Numbered from the stretch's first letter, positions 36,508 to 44,903 are shown. The stretch: DNA of 64,000 nt from CAIMFV01 sp040757715 (GCA_040757715.1 JBFLWS010000004.1:1-64000), one strand, 5' to 3'. A program made the numbers and translations. Notes: a model not told the origin generated them from the sequence alone.

Positions 36508-38966
36508 GCCTCGGCGAGCTCCATCTTGCGGGCGAGCGGGGCGAACTCGTCGGCATGCCGGCCGGCCACCCGCTCGGCCCAGGGATCGGCGCGGTAGTAG
36601 ATTTGCGAGAAGACGAAGCGGTCGTAGAGCGCCTTGCGTCGTTCCGGGTCCTCCACCGCGCCGCGGATGGCCTCAAGCCCGATGCGGTCCATCCACTTGT
36701 AGATGCGCTCCAGATACCAGGCGTCCTCGCGATAGAACTGGATCGCCGCGGCGATGATCCACTGCGCCTCCTGCTCGCTCGCCGCCTTGGTTAGGAACTC
36801 CGTGCCGCGGATATGCAGCCCCGCCGCCCCGCCGATGTGGATTTCGTAGCCGCTGTCGACGCAGACGACGCCGATGTCCTTGCAAGTAGCCTCGGCGCAG
36901 TTGCGCGGGCAGCCGGACACGGCCAGCTTCACCTTGGCCGGTGTCCACGACCCCCACAGGAACTTCTCCAGGCGCACCCCAAGGCCGGTGGAGTCCTGGG
37001 TGCCGAAGCGACACCAGTCGGAGCCCACGCAGGTCTTCACCGTGCGCAGCGCCTTGCCATAGGCGTGGCCGGAGACCATGCCGGCGGCGTTGAGATCGCG
37101 CCAGACCCGCGGCAGGTCGTCCTTCTTGACGCCCAACAGGTCGATGCGCTGGCCGCCGGTGACCTTCACCGTGGGGATCTGATAGCGGTCGGCCACATCG
37201 GCGATGGCGCGCAACTCGTCGGGGGTGGTGAGCCCGCCCCACATGCGCGGCACCACCGAATAGGTGCCGTCCTTCTGGATGTTGGCGTGCACCCGCTCAT
37301 TGATGAAGCGCGACTGGCGGTCATCGGCATATTCGCCGGGCCAGGCGCAGAGCAGGTAGTAGTTCAGCGCTGGGCGGCAGGCGGCGCAGCCATCAGGGGT
37401 GGCCCACTCCATGGCCTGCATCACCGCCGGCATGGACTTCAGTCCCTCGGCCACGATGCGCAGGCGCACCTCGCCGTGACCGAGGCTGGTGCAATTGCAC
37501 ACTGGCGCGGGGCCCGTGCGGGCCTTGAACTGATCGCCGAGCGCGGCGCGCAACAGTTGCTCCACCAGGGGCGTGCAGGAGCCGCAGGAGGCGGAGGCCT
37601 TGGTCGTGGCGCGCACGGCGTCGAGGGTGTCGAGGCCCTGCTCGGTGATAGCCGAAACGATAGTTCCCTTGCACACGCCGTTGCAGCCGCAGATTTCCGC
37701 CGTGTCCGCCATGGCCGACACGGCCGAACTAGGGTCCAGGCCGCGAAGGCTCTCCGTGATCGCCTGGCCGAAGATCAGGGTCTCGCGCAGGGGCGCCACG
37801 TCCGCCTGCGCCTTCATCAGCTCGAAATACCAGCCGCCGTCTGCCGCGTCGCCGAACAGAACGGCGCCCGCGAGGCGGCCTTCCTTCAAGACCAGGCGCT
37901 TGTAAACGCCGCGGCCGGCGTCGCGATAGACCACGTCCTCGCAGCCCTCGCCGCCGGCGAACTGTCCGGCCGAGAACACGTCCACGCCCGACACCTTCAG
38001 GCGGGTGGAGAGGATGGAGCCCTCATAGGCGCTGACGCCGTCGCCGGTGATGGCGGCGGCCAGAGTGCGGCACATGTCCCAGATGGGGGCCACGAGGCCG
38101 TAGGCGACGCCGCGGTGCTCGGCGCATTCGCCCACGGCGTAGATGTCCGGGTGCGAGGTGCGCATCTGGTCGTCCACCACCACGCCGCGGTTGACGGCGA
38201 GGTCGGCGGTTTTAGCGAGGGCCGCGTTGGGACGTATGCCCACCGCCATGACCAGCAGATTGCACGGCAGCACGCGGCCGTCCTTCAGCTTCAGCCCGCT
38301 CACCCGACCGTCCTCGCCGAGGATTGCCTCGGACTGGGCGGCCAGCACCGTCTCCACCCCGCGTTCGGCCAGAGCCTGTTCTAGGAGGAAGCTCGCCGCC
38401 TGATCGAGCTGGCGCTCCATCAAGACGTCCATCAGATGCACCACCGTGGCCTTCATGCCCCGGCGGGCGAGACCATAGGCGGCCTCAAGGCCCAAGAGGC
38501 CGCCGCCGATGACCACCGCCGCCGCGCCAGGTTCCGCCGAGGCGGCCAGCATGGCCTCCACGTCGTCGAGATCGCGGAAGGTGACCACGCCCTTCAAGTC
38601 CGCGCCTGGCAGGGGCAGGCGCACCGGGTCGGAGCCGGTGGCCAGGATCAGCTTGTCGAAGCTCGTGCGGCGACCTTCAGCGTCCACCACCGCCTTGTCG
38701 GCGAGGTCGAGGGTCGCCGCGGCGACCCCCTTCTCCAAGGTGATAGCGTTGTCGCGGTACCAGGCCTCGTCATTGATGACGATGTCGTCGTAGGCCTTCT
38801 CCCCCGCCAGCACCGGCGAGAGCATGATGCGGTTGTAGTTGAGGCGCGGCTCGGCCCCGAAGATGGTGATGTCGAAGCGCCCGGGCGCGCGCTTCAAGAT
38901 CTCCTCCACGGCGCGGCAGCCGGCCATGCCGTTGCCCACCACCACCAGCCGTTCTTTGCGAGACAT
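36504..38966 (-). CDS. nirB: Assimilatory nitrite reductase (NADH) large subunit
   Basis: An 820-residue cytosolic flavoprotein. The FAD/NAD domain starts RLVVVGNGMAGCRAVEEIL. Two BFD-type cysteine motifs follow (CGCNGVCKGTIV and SASCGSCTPLVEQLL). The sulfite/nitrite-reductase domain has the siroheme-4Fe-4S cysteines in CVGSDWCRFGTQ and SGCPRNCAEATCKDIG. The ATG at 38966 is chosen over a codon 21 bp upstream that lies in the narK stop region. Gene order narK-nirB-nirD-nasA-cobA forms the operon's enzymatic core. Confidence 0.96.
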   Translation of the reverse strand: MSRKERLVVVGNGMAGCRAVEEILKRAPGRFDITIFGAEPRLNYNRIMLSPVLAGEKAYDDIVINDEAWYRDNAITLEKGVAAATLDLADKAVVDAEGRRTSFDKLILATGSDPVRLPLPGADLKGVVTFRDLDDVEAMLAASAEPGAAAVVIGGGLLGLEAAYGLARRGMKATVVHLMDVLMERQLDQAASFLLEQALAERGVETVLAAQSEAILGEDGRVSGLKLKDGRVLPCNLLVMAVGIRPNAALAKTADLAVNRGVVVDDQMRTSHPDIYAVGECAEHRGVAYGLVAPIWDMCRTLAAAITGDGVSAYEGSILSTRLKVSGVDVFSAGQFAGGEGCEDVVYRDAGRGVYKRLVLKEGRLAGAVLFGDAADGGWYFELMKAQADVAPLRETLIFGQAITESLRGLDPSSAVSAMADTAEICGCNGVCKGTIVSAITEQGLDTLDAVRATTKASASCGSCTPLVEQLLRAALGDQFKARTGPAPVCNCTSLGHGEVRLRIVAEGLKSMPAVMQAMEWATPDGCAACRPALNYYLLCAWPGEYADDRQSRFINERVHANIQKDGTYSVVPRMWGGLTTPDELRAIADVADRYQIPTVKVTGGQRIDLLGVKKDDLPRVWRDLNAAGMVSGHAYGKALRTVKTCVGSDWCRFGTQDSTGLGVRLEKFLWGSWTPAKVKLAVSGCPRNCAEATCKDIGVVCVDSGYEIHIGGAAGLHIRGTEFLTKAASEQEAQWIIAAAIQFYREDAWYLERIYKWMDRIGLEAIRGAVEDPERRKALYDRFVFSQIYYRADPWAERVAGRHADEFAPLARKMELAEA

Positions 38967-38987
38967 GGCGAAACTCCGCTTCAGCAA

Positions 38988-40196
38988 CTACTCGGCCGCC
39001 GCGGCGGCGAAGCGCGTGGCCGGGGTCCAGCGGGTGCGCAACGCCAGCAGCGCCCCGAAAGCCACCAGGGCCAGGAGGGCGAAGACCACGAACCCGGCCT
39101 GGTAAGACCCCGTCATCTGCTTGGAGAGGCCAAGGCTGGAGGCGAGATAGAAACCGCCGATGCCGCCGGTCATGCCCACGAGGCCGGTGATGACGCCGAT
39201 CTCGCGACCGAACAGCTGCGGGGCGATCTGGAACACCGCGCCATTGCCCATGCCGAGCACGCCCATGGTGCAGAAGATGATGGCGAGGGCCATGAAGGCG
39301 GAAGGAACCTGCACGCTCGCCGCCAGAAGACCCACCGCCGCGGCGAGATAAACCGCCATGAGGGTGGGCACGCCGCCGATGCGATCGCCAACGAAGCCGC
39401 CCACCGGCCGCAGCATGGAGCCGGCGAAGACGCAGGCAGCGGTGAAGAAGCCCGCGGTGACGGCGTCAAGCCCGTATTCGGCGTTGAAATAGATGGTGAG
39501 CGACGAGGAAAGGCCCACGAAACCGCCGAACGTGACGCTGTAGAGCAGCATCAGCCACCAGGCGTCAGCGCGGCCAAGCACGTCCATATAGGCGGTGAGG
39601 CGCTTGGGCTCCGGACGCCCGGGCGGGTCCTTGGCGAACAGCACGAACACCACGAAGGCCACGAGAAGCGGCAGGGCGGCGATGCCGATCACATTGTTCC
39701 AGCCAAGGGTCTGGGCGAGGTAGGGCGCAAAGAGAGCGGCCAGGGCCGTACCCGAATTGCCGGCGCCGGCGATGCCCAGGGCGAGGCCCTGATGCTCCGG
39801 CGGGTACCAGCGCGAGGCGATCGGCAGGGCGACCGCGAAGGAGGCTCCGGCGACGCCCAGGATCAAGCCGAGCGCCAGCACCTGGCTATAGTCATGCAGC
39901 CCGAACCACCAGGCCGCGGCAAGGCCAGCCATGACGATAATCTGGGACAGGATGCCGGTGGCCTTGGCGCCGATGTGGTCCACGAGAACGCCATTGACCA
40001 GGCGCAGAACGGCGCCGGCCAGCACCGGCACGGCGACCATGAAACCTTTTTCAGCGGGGTTGAGGTGGAAGGTCTTGGCGATGGCGACGCCCAAGGGGCC
40101 CAACATCACCCAGACCATGAAGGACAGGTCAAAATAGAGGAAGGCGGCGAACAGGGTCGGGAGGTGTCCCGACTTCAGGAAGGCGCGGCTGTGCAT
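38988..40196 (-). CDS. narK: Nitrate/nitrite MFS transporter
   Basis: A 402-residue major-facilitator protein with about twelve membrane segments. The nitrate signature motifs are recognisable in AGAGNSGTALAALFAPYLA and GMTGGIGGFYLASSLGLS. The start LFAAFLYFDLSFMVWVMLGPLG is typical of the NarK/NasA group. It should import nitrate and may export nitrite. The ATG at 40196 is followed 21 bp after its stop by nirB. A 201-bp structured leader separates it from nasS. Confidence 0.94.
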   Translation of the reverse strand: MHSRAFLKSGHLPTLFAAFLYFDLSFMVWVMLGPLGVAIAKTFHLNPAEKGFMVAVPVLAGAVLRLVNGVLVDHIGAKATGILSQIIVMAGLAAAWWFGLHDYSQVLALGLILGVAGASFAVALPIASRWYPPEHQGLALGIAGAGNSGTALAALFAPYLAQTLGWNNVIGIAALPLLVAFVVFVLFAKDPPGRPEPKRLTAYMDVLGRADAWWLMLLYSVTFGGFVGLSSSLTIYFNAEYGLDAVTAGFFTAACVFAGSMLRPVGGFVGDRIGGVPTLMAVYLAAAVGLLAASVQVPSAFMALAIIFCTMGVLGMGNGAVFQIAPQLFGREIGVITGLVGMTGGIGGFYLASSLGLSKQMTGSYQAGFVVFALLALVAFGALLALRTRWTPATRFAAAAAE

Positions 40197-40397
40197 GACG
40201 GTTCTCGCTTGATGGGTTGGCGGAAAGCGACTGCGTCGTCGCCTTGACCACATCCGAGCGGCCGTCTTGCAGGGTCCGGAGCCTCTTTGCCCGAGGAACC
40301 ACGCAAGGATGCATGGGGCGGGCGTCGCGAACCAATCTCAAACCAGTGCAGTGCAGCAATCGCGGCTGATCAGCCTATTTCACGTGCAGTACATCAA
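40197..40397 (-). promoter_or_regulatory. narK leader with tandem hairpins (candidate NasT target)
   Basis: Two abutting hairpins lie on the minus strand shortly before narK: GGCCGC-TCGGAT-GTGGTC (40263-40246, two G-U pairs) and AAGGCGAC-GACGCA-GTCGCTTT (40245-40224, one G-U). Both have six-base loops with G in position 4. ANTAR proteins such as NasT bind paired six-base-loop hairpins, though the usual A in loop position 1 is absent here. No strong intrinsic terminator follows. Function is an inference. Confidence 0.4.
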
Positions 40398-41279
40398 TCA
40401 GGCGCCGGCGATTTGGGCGCCCAAGGCTTCGCCGCCCTCAGAAAAGGCGTGACTCGCCGCCAGCCGCGCATCGATCCAGGCTTCATCGTCGGGCGCGAGC
40501 CCAGGCCCCGGCGAGGCGACAAAGCTGATCCGATCAAATGCCCCCGGCGCCCGAGCCGCCTCGCCCAGGTGCTCGGGTCGGGCCATCAGCTCCACCAACT
40601 CGACTCGATTTTCTGACTTGGCCGCCCAAGCGGCGCCGCGGCGGGTCGCCTCGACCAGAGCTTCACATGCCACGCCGTTGGCGGACGCGAGGGTCGAACT
40701 GGCCACCAGAACCTTGTCCGGCGCTTGTGGCCAACGGCGCTCGCTATGGTCCGTCATAATCCCCAGCCCCTCAGCAACCGCGGCTTCCGGCCAGGGCGAG
40801 CCGGCGCAGAATCCGTCCAGCTTTCCGGTCCGAAGTTCGTCGATCATGCGTGGCGGCGGTACGACGACGATGTTTACGTCTTCGCCCGCCCTGAGGCCGT
40901 GCTCGACCAGATAGGCCTGCAGCAGGAAGGTGTGGATCGACTGTGGGTGGACGGTGGCCAGGATCAGCGGCCGCCTGATCAGGGCCCCGTCGCTGATGGG
41001 GATGAGGTCACGATTGAGCACCAAGCCCGCACCGCCGTGATTCAGCGCCGCCAGTGGGACCACGTGCGCCTCGGGAGCGAGCGCCATCGGGGCGAGCAGG
41101 TGCGCCGCGTCCAGCACTCCATAGGCCAGCTTGTCGCGGATATTGGCCCAAGAGGGCTCGCGCACCAGCCGCACGTCGAGGCCGGCGTTGCGGTAATAGC
41201 CCTTGGCTTCCGCCACAATCAGCGGCGCGGCGTCGCACAGGGGCAGGAAGCCGAGAGCAATGGGACCGGAAACGCTCAT
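40398..41279 (-). CDS. nasS: Nitrate-sensing protein NasS
   Basis: A 293-residue protein of the nitrate/bicarbonate-binding (NrtA/CmpA) family without a signal peptide, so cytosolic. LGFLPLCDAAPLIVAEAKGYY and FCAGSPWPEAAVAEGLG are family blocks. In alphaproteobacteria such as Paracoccus and Bradyrhizobium, NasS holds NasT inactive until nitrate or nitrite binds. The gene overlaps nasT by 4 bp and lies 201 bp ahead of narK, matching that role. Confidence 0.93.
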   Translation of the reverse strand: MSVSGPIALGFLPLCDAAPLIVAEAKGYYRNAGLDVRLVREPSWANIRDKLAYGVLDAAHLLAPMALAPEAHVVPLAALNHGGAGLVLNRDLIPISDGALIRRPLILATVHPQSIHTFLLQAYLVEHGLRAGEDVNIVVVPPPRMIDELRTGKLDGFCAGSPWPEAAVAEGLGIMTDHSERRWPQAPDKVLVASSTLASANGVACEALVEATRRGAAWAAKSENRVELVELMARPEHLGEAARAPGAFDRISFVASPGPGLAPDDEAWIDARLAASHAFSEGGEALGAQIAGA

Positions 41280-41872
41280 TCGCTGCGCCCCCCTTTCAGA
41301 ACTTCGGAGAAGGCCAGAAGGTCCGCGGCCACCGCGGCGATCGGGCGGCCATTGTCCATGGCGAGCTTGCGCAAGGTTCGATAGGCCGCCTCTTCGTCGA
41401 GGCCCCGTTCCTTCATCAAAAGCCCTTTGGCGCGATCTATGGTTTTGCGGGAGGCGAGGTCCGCCTTCGCCTTGGCGAGGTCCGCGCGCATGGCCTGCAT
41501 CAGCTCGAAGCGCGTCACCGCAGCTTCCAGGATCGGCCGCACCCGCTCGGGCGCCAGGCCGTTCACCACATAGGCCGCCACCCCGGCGCGGATGGCCGCC
41601 TCCGCTGCACCAGGATCGGACCGGTCGGCGAACATGACAATAGGACGTGGACTGCGGGCGCTCGCTTCGCGCAGGCTGTCCAGCGTATCGCGATCAGGAC
41701 TATCGCAGGCGATGATCACCAGGTCGGGCGCCACGGCGGCGATCTGCGCCTCGGCGAATTGCGGCACAGTGGCGATTTCGACCCGCCCCTCTTGGGTCAG
41801 GCCGTCGCCGCTCAGCCCCTCCACCACCAGGGCCGCCCGCGCCGGGTCCGGATCGATGACGAGCACTCGCAT
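41276..41872 (-). CDS. nasT: ANTAR-domain antiterminator NasT
   Basis: A 198-residue regulator with an N-terminal pseudo-receiver (MRVLVIDPDPARAALVVEG) and a C-terminal ANTAR domain (KTIDRAKGLLMKERGLDEEAAYRTL). It is expected to bind leader RNA hairpins and prevent transcription termination in nas operons when nitrate frees it from NasS. The ATG at 41872 is chosen; an upstream frame to 41935 adds 21 unlikely residues. It reads divergently from the siroheme-synthase gene. Confidence 0.94.
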   Translation of the reverse strand: MRVLVIDPDPARAALVVEGLSGDGLTQEGRVEIATVPQFAEAQIAAVAPDLVIIACDSPDRDTLDSLREASARSPRPIVMFADRSDPGAAEAAIRAGVAAYVVNGLAPERVRPILEAAVTRFELMQAMRADLAKAKADLASRKTIDRAKGLLMKERGLDEEAAYRTLRKLAMDNGRPIAAVAADLLAFSEVLKGGRSE

Positions 41873-42039
41873 GACCGCGAAAGATGCAAAAGCCGCACAG
41901 AAATGCAGCGATTTTATCACGTCGCCGGCCACCATCCGTGAAAATGACTAAATAGTAGGCGGGTCGCCATAAAATGCGCCGAAGCCAGCGTCCGAAAGGC
42001 GCCGGTCAGATTACAGTCGAGCGTCGTAGCGAGGCGCTC

Positions 42040-42603
42040 ATGCAATCCTTTCTCGCCGCCATCCCGCTCGCCCATACATCGGTGGCGATCATCGGCGACG
42101 GCTCGGAGGCCGATGCCAAGGCGCGCCTGTTCGCAGGATCGCCAGCCGAAGTCTGGCGCTTCGGTGAGGGACTGATCCCGGACGCAACTCTCGTCCCCGG
42201 CGTCCGCGTCGTCGGGCGCTGGCCAGAGCCTGAAGACCTGGAGCGCTTCAAGCTGGTGTTCATCGCCCATGATGACGCAAACGCGGTGGACGCATGGGCG
42301 GCGGCGGCGCGCGCGAGCGGCGCCTGGGTCAATGTGGTCGACCAGCCATCGAAGTGCGACTTCACCACGCCAGCCTTCGTCGATCGCGACGGTTTGGTCA
42401 TAGGCGTCGCCACCGGCGGCCGCTCCCCGGCCCTGGCGCAACATGTTCGCGACCTGATCGCGGAGGTTGTTCCACCCCACTTCGCTGAGCTTGTGGCGCA
42501 ATTGGAGGCGCTACGGCCTGCGGTGTTCGCCGCCCTTCCCGACCCTGCCGCACGCAAGGCGTTCTGGACCTCGGCCATACGGGACGCGTTGGCGATCCGC
42601 TAA
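42040..42603 (+). CDS. Siroheme synthase N-terminal-type precorrin-2 dehydrogenase
   Basis: A 187-residue protein matching the Met8/CysG N-terminal domain, which oxidises precorrin-2 with NAD and may insert iron to give siroheme. VAIIGDGSEADAKARLF is the dinucleotide fold and WVNVVDQPSKCDFTTPAFVDR is the active-site block. It complements the methyltransferase encoded by cobA on the other side of the cluster. The ATG at 42040 begins MQSFLAAIPLAHTSVA; a longer frame from 41974 is possible. It shares a 167-bp divergent promoter region with nasT. Confidence 0.88.
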   Translation: MQSFLAAIPLAHTSVAIIGDGSEADAKARLFAGSPAEVWRFGEGLIPDATLVPGVRVVGRWPEPEDLERFKLVFIAHDDANAVDAWAAAARASGAWVNVVDQPSKCDFTTPAFVDRDGLVIGVATGGRSPALAQHVRDLIAEVVPPHFAELVAQLEALRPAVFAALPDPAARKAFWTSAIRDALAIR

Positions 42604-43107
42604 GCTCCGAACGAGGTGCTTTTGAGGGTCAATGGACCCACCCGCCAACCTTCGCCAACGTCTGGTTCCGGCAGCGGTGCTTTCGGCCGCCTAAGAGCCC
42701 TAGTGGGGCATTCCAACGCGGGCGCAGCTCGCAACGAACCACATGCTCTCGCAGAAGCGCTCGGCGCTCCGACCTGGACCTGAGTGAAGGCCGTGACTAA
42801 TCGCAGCTTCCCCACCAGATCGGCAAGGCTGATCTCGTGCGCCCGGGCCAGCCGAAACAGGGCGCGGCCGGGAGGTTGCGCTCGCCCCGTTCCAGCATGC
42901 CCACATAGGTCATGGACAGCTCGGCGCGAGCGGCCAGCTGCTCCTGGCTAAGGCCGCGATCGAGACGCCGACGGCGACGGTCGCCGAGGCTACGATGGAG
43001 CGGATCTCCGAATTCATTCCCAGCGGTCCGCTGAAGTTGGATATCGAAGCCGCGCCCAGCTTGCGGCTCCGCCTGACCGAGCTCGCCTGACGGCGACGCT
43101 CGAGAAA
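42604..43107. other. Decayed gene fragments between cargo and integrase
   Basis: No intact gene lies in these 504 bp. The minus strand holds a broken XRE gene. The plus strand at about 42964-43090 has an open tail (ISEFIPSGPLKLDIEAAPS to a TGA) that reads like the C-terminus of a lost protein I cannot name. Such debris between the nitrogen genes and the integrase suggests past deletions or a cargo joint. Confidence 0.65.
42786..42960 (-). pseudogene. XRE-family regulator remnant
   Basis: The minus strand reads GLSQEQLAARAELSMTYVG, then MLERGERNLPA. After a frameshift it continues LFRLARAHEISLADLVGKLRLV. Together these form most of a Cro/CI helix-turn-helix domain with neither an intact start nor a continuous frame. 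It is a dead regulator gene next to the integrase. Confidence 0.75.
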
Positions 43108-44460
43108 TCAGGCGCGCAGCGGCCGGACGTTCGAAGGTAGCGCCTCACCCGAGACAATCGCAGCCACCTGCATGCCCCACGCCGCAAGCGCTGCTTTGCG
43201 CTCCTCGAGATAGTCCTCGCGCTGATAGGTCACAATCAGGGCCGGAATGGCCGAGGCATGGTTCAGCACGCGCTCCACCACGTAGGGCGAAAACCTAAGG
43301 CGCGCCATGCCCGTGGCCGCCGTGCGACGGAGGTCGTGGATGCGCCATGGGGCGAGTGACGCGGTCGGCAGCAGAGGCTTCTTCTTGCGCTGCACATCTC
43401 CGTCGAGGATCCGCTTGACGGCGGAGAATCCCACCACCGGCTTCGTCACGACCACGGCTTTCCCCTCGTTGTGCTTGCGTCGGGGCGCACGGCGAGCGGC
43501 GAACAGGAACGCGCCTGCATTAGGAACGCTTTCGATGATCTCGATCGCTTCGGCCGACGGGTGCACCAAATGTCGGCGCCCGTTCTTGGTCCGCTCTTTC
43601 GGCAGCGTCCAGGTTCCGGCGTCCAGATCGAGTTCGCTCCAGGCCATGCCGGCGACTTCGCCCTCGCGTTGACCGGTGAGGATCAGCAGCTTGAAGATCG
43701 GCCCGAATGGAAAGCCCAGCGAGTCCGAGCTTGTCCAAACCGCCCGGATTTCAACGTCGCTCAACACCCGGTCGCGGGCCGGCGGACGCGGCGGCGCCCT
43801 CACATGCGCGACTGGCGATGTCTCCACCAGATCTCGCTCGATACACCAGATGAACAAGCCACGCAGGGCTGCGTGAGTGAGGCGCGCCGTCGCTGGCGTG
43901 CGCTGGCGGATGTCGTCGAGAAGGCCCGCCACCTGCGCCCGGCGAATGCTCCGGATCGGGCGACCGGTCCAGGCCGCAACGGGCCCCTTCCGCAACAGCC
44001 GCGCTACCTCATTGGCGCTGCGTTTCCCCACCAGCGCCCGGGCGATGTAGCGTTCCGCCACCAGCTCAAAACGCTCGAGGGCAAGGGCTTCGGCTTCCGC
44101 CGCGAGGCGTATCGCCTCGGCCGCAGCTTCGGCCTTGGCGCGCGCATCGGCTTCGGCCTTTGCAAGCCGTTCCGCCACGGGGTCGCCGCCGGCGTCAGCG
44201 GCCCCCAGGAGTTTGCGCGCGTGAGCTCGCGCCTTGGTCACGTTCCACAGGGCCCCACCGTGCTCGCCGATGGTGACCTTGCGGGTGGTGGATGGGACCC
44301 CCGGGGCCGGCTTTGCGCGATATTGCACGACGTAGATTTTCCGCCCACGCGGCGTAATCCGCAGCCCAAACCGAGGCAGCGCCGCGTCCCAGACCGTTTG
44401 ATCCCGTCCGCTCGACACGAGACGTTCGACAAATCCGTCAGTCAGCTTTTGATTGAGCAT
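43108..44460 (-). CDS. int: Tyrosine integrase of the island
   Basis: A 450-residue site-specific recombinase with the N-terminal DUF4102 arm-binding domain (FGLRITPRGRKIYVVQYR), an alanine- and glutamate-rich coiled linker (about 98-130), a core-binding domain and the catalytic domain. Catalytic residues are Arg265 (TGQREGEVAG), His375 and Arg378 (HDLRRT), His401 (VLNHAS) and the likely nucleophile Tyr412. All are present, so it may be active. It reads inward from attR, which lies 195 bp before its ATG. In the excised circle it would lie close to the joined att site. Confidence 0.95.
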   Translation of the reverse strand: MLNQKLTDGFVERLVSSGRDQTVWDAALPRFGLRITPRGRKIYVVQYRAKPAPGVPSTTRKVTIGEHGGALWNVTKARAHARKLLGAADAGGDPVAERLAKAEADARAKAEAAAEAIRLAAEAEALALERFELVAERYIARALVGKRSANEVARLLRKGPVAAWTGRPIRSIRRAQVAGLLDDIRQRTPATARLTHAALRGLFIWCIERDLVETSPVAHVRAPPRPPARDRVLSDVEIRAVWTSSDSLGFPFGPIFKLLILTGQREGEVAGMAWSELDLDAGTWTLPKERTKNGRRHLVHPSAEAIEIIESVPNAGAFLFAARRAPRRKHNEGKAVVVTKPVVGFSAVKRILDGDVQRKKKPLLPTASLAPWRIHDLRRTAATGMARLRFSPYVVERVLNHASAIPALIVTYQREDYLEERKAALAAWGMQVAAIVSGEALPSNVRPLRA

Positions 44461-44493
44461 AGATGCCTCTGCAATCTACCCAGAGATTTTACT

Positions 44494-44515
44494 GAGGAAG
44501 CAATGGGGAAGCAAT
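44494..44515 (+). repeat. Candidate integrase arm-type sites, right end
   Basis: GAGGAAGCAAT and GGGGAAGCAAT are adjacent 11-mers just upstream of the integrase ATG. They match the left-end pair in sequence, spacing and orientation. The AT-rich 44516-44654 between them and attR holds no gene. Confidence 0.5.
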
Positions 44516-44654
44516 AGCTCCAGGAATTCGAGGGAAAATTGGAACAATTCAAAAACACTGAATATGCATCAACTTTAGGTAACTCAATGAAATTTAGAAG
44601 AAATATGAAACTCCGTGCCAATCAGTCACACTCAATACTATTATTTTACTCCAA

Positions 44655-44703
44655 GAAGAGGTCAGCGGTTCGATTCCGCTCAGCTCCACCATTTGTCGCG
44701 AGA
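44655..44703 (+). repeat. attR: 49-bp direct repeat, right island end
   Basis: Identical to 21440-21488. It carries the last 37 nt of tRNA-Ala(CGC) without the 5' half, so it is not a functional tRNA gene. The 3' flank from 44704 is presumably the original sequence downstream of the tRNA. Confidence 0.93.
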
Positions 44704-44903
44704 CGCCGGCCGCCAATCGCCGCCAGGCCGGGATTTCAGCGTTGGCGGCGTGCTTCGCCTCCGCACCCGAGCGTCTTCACAGAGACTGCAATGACCGGCG
44801 TCGCAATGCGATGACTTCGCCGTATCGTAAACACTATGATTACATTTCTAGAGCAGGTTGCTGGGAATACACACCTAAGATTGATTGAACCGAGACCGTC
44901 TCA

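Larger units (their letters stand above)
21440..44703. mobile_element. 23.2-kb genomic island in tRNA-Ala carrying nitrate/nitrite genes
   Basis: A 49-bp perfect direct repeat (tRNA-Ala 3' end plus 12 bp) bounds the segment. A tyrosine integrase gene starts 195 bp inside the right copy. Matching 11-bp tandem repeats occur inside both ends. The left 5 kb holds an AlpA-type regulator and a broken primase-helicase, typical of integrative elements. The cargo from 26.3 to 42.6 kb is a complete nitrate-assimilation set plus a nirK denitrification module. An excised circle would be about 23,215 bp. Whether it still moves is unknown; the replication gene is frameshifted and the right junction is decayed. 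Confidence 0.8.

Noticed and set aside
33394..36597. 1067-codon plus-strand frame opposite nasA and nirD
   Set aside because: Antisense to nasA and nirD with their full motifs; the frame has no recognisable family and a composition typical of GC-rich shadows.
36813..40247. Long plus-strand frames (523 and 603 codons) opposite nirB and narK
   Set aside because: Both mirror real genes. They lack domains and ribosome-binding sites.
44655..44691. Second tRNA-Ala gene
   Set aside because: Only the 3' half of the tRNA is repeated; the acceptor 5' strand and the D-arm are missing. It is the attR scar.
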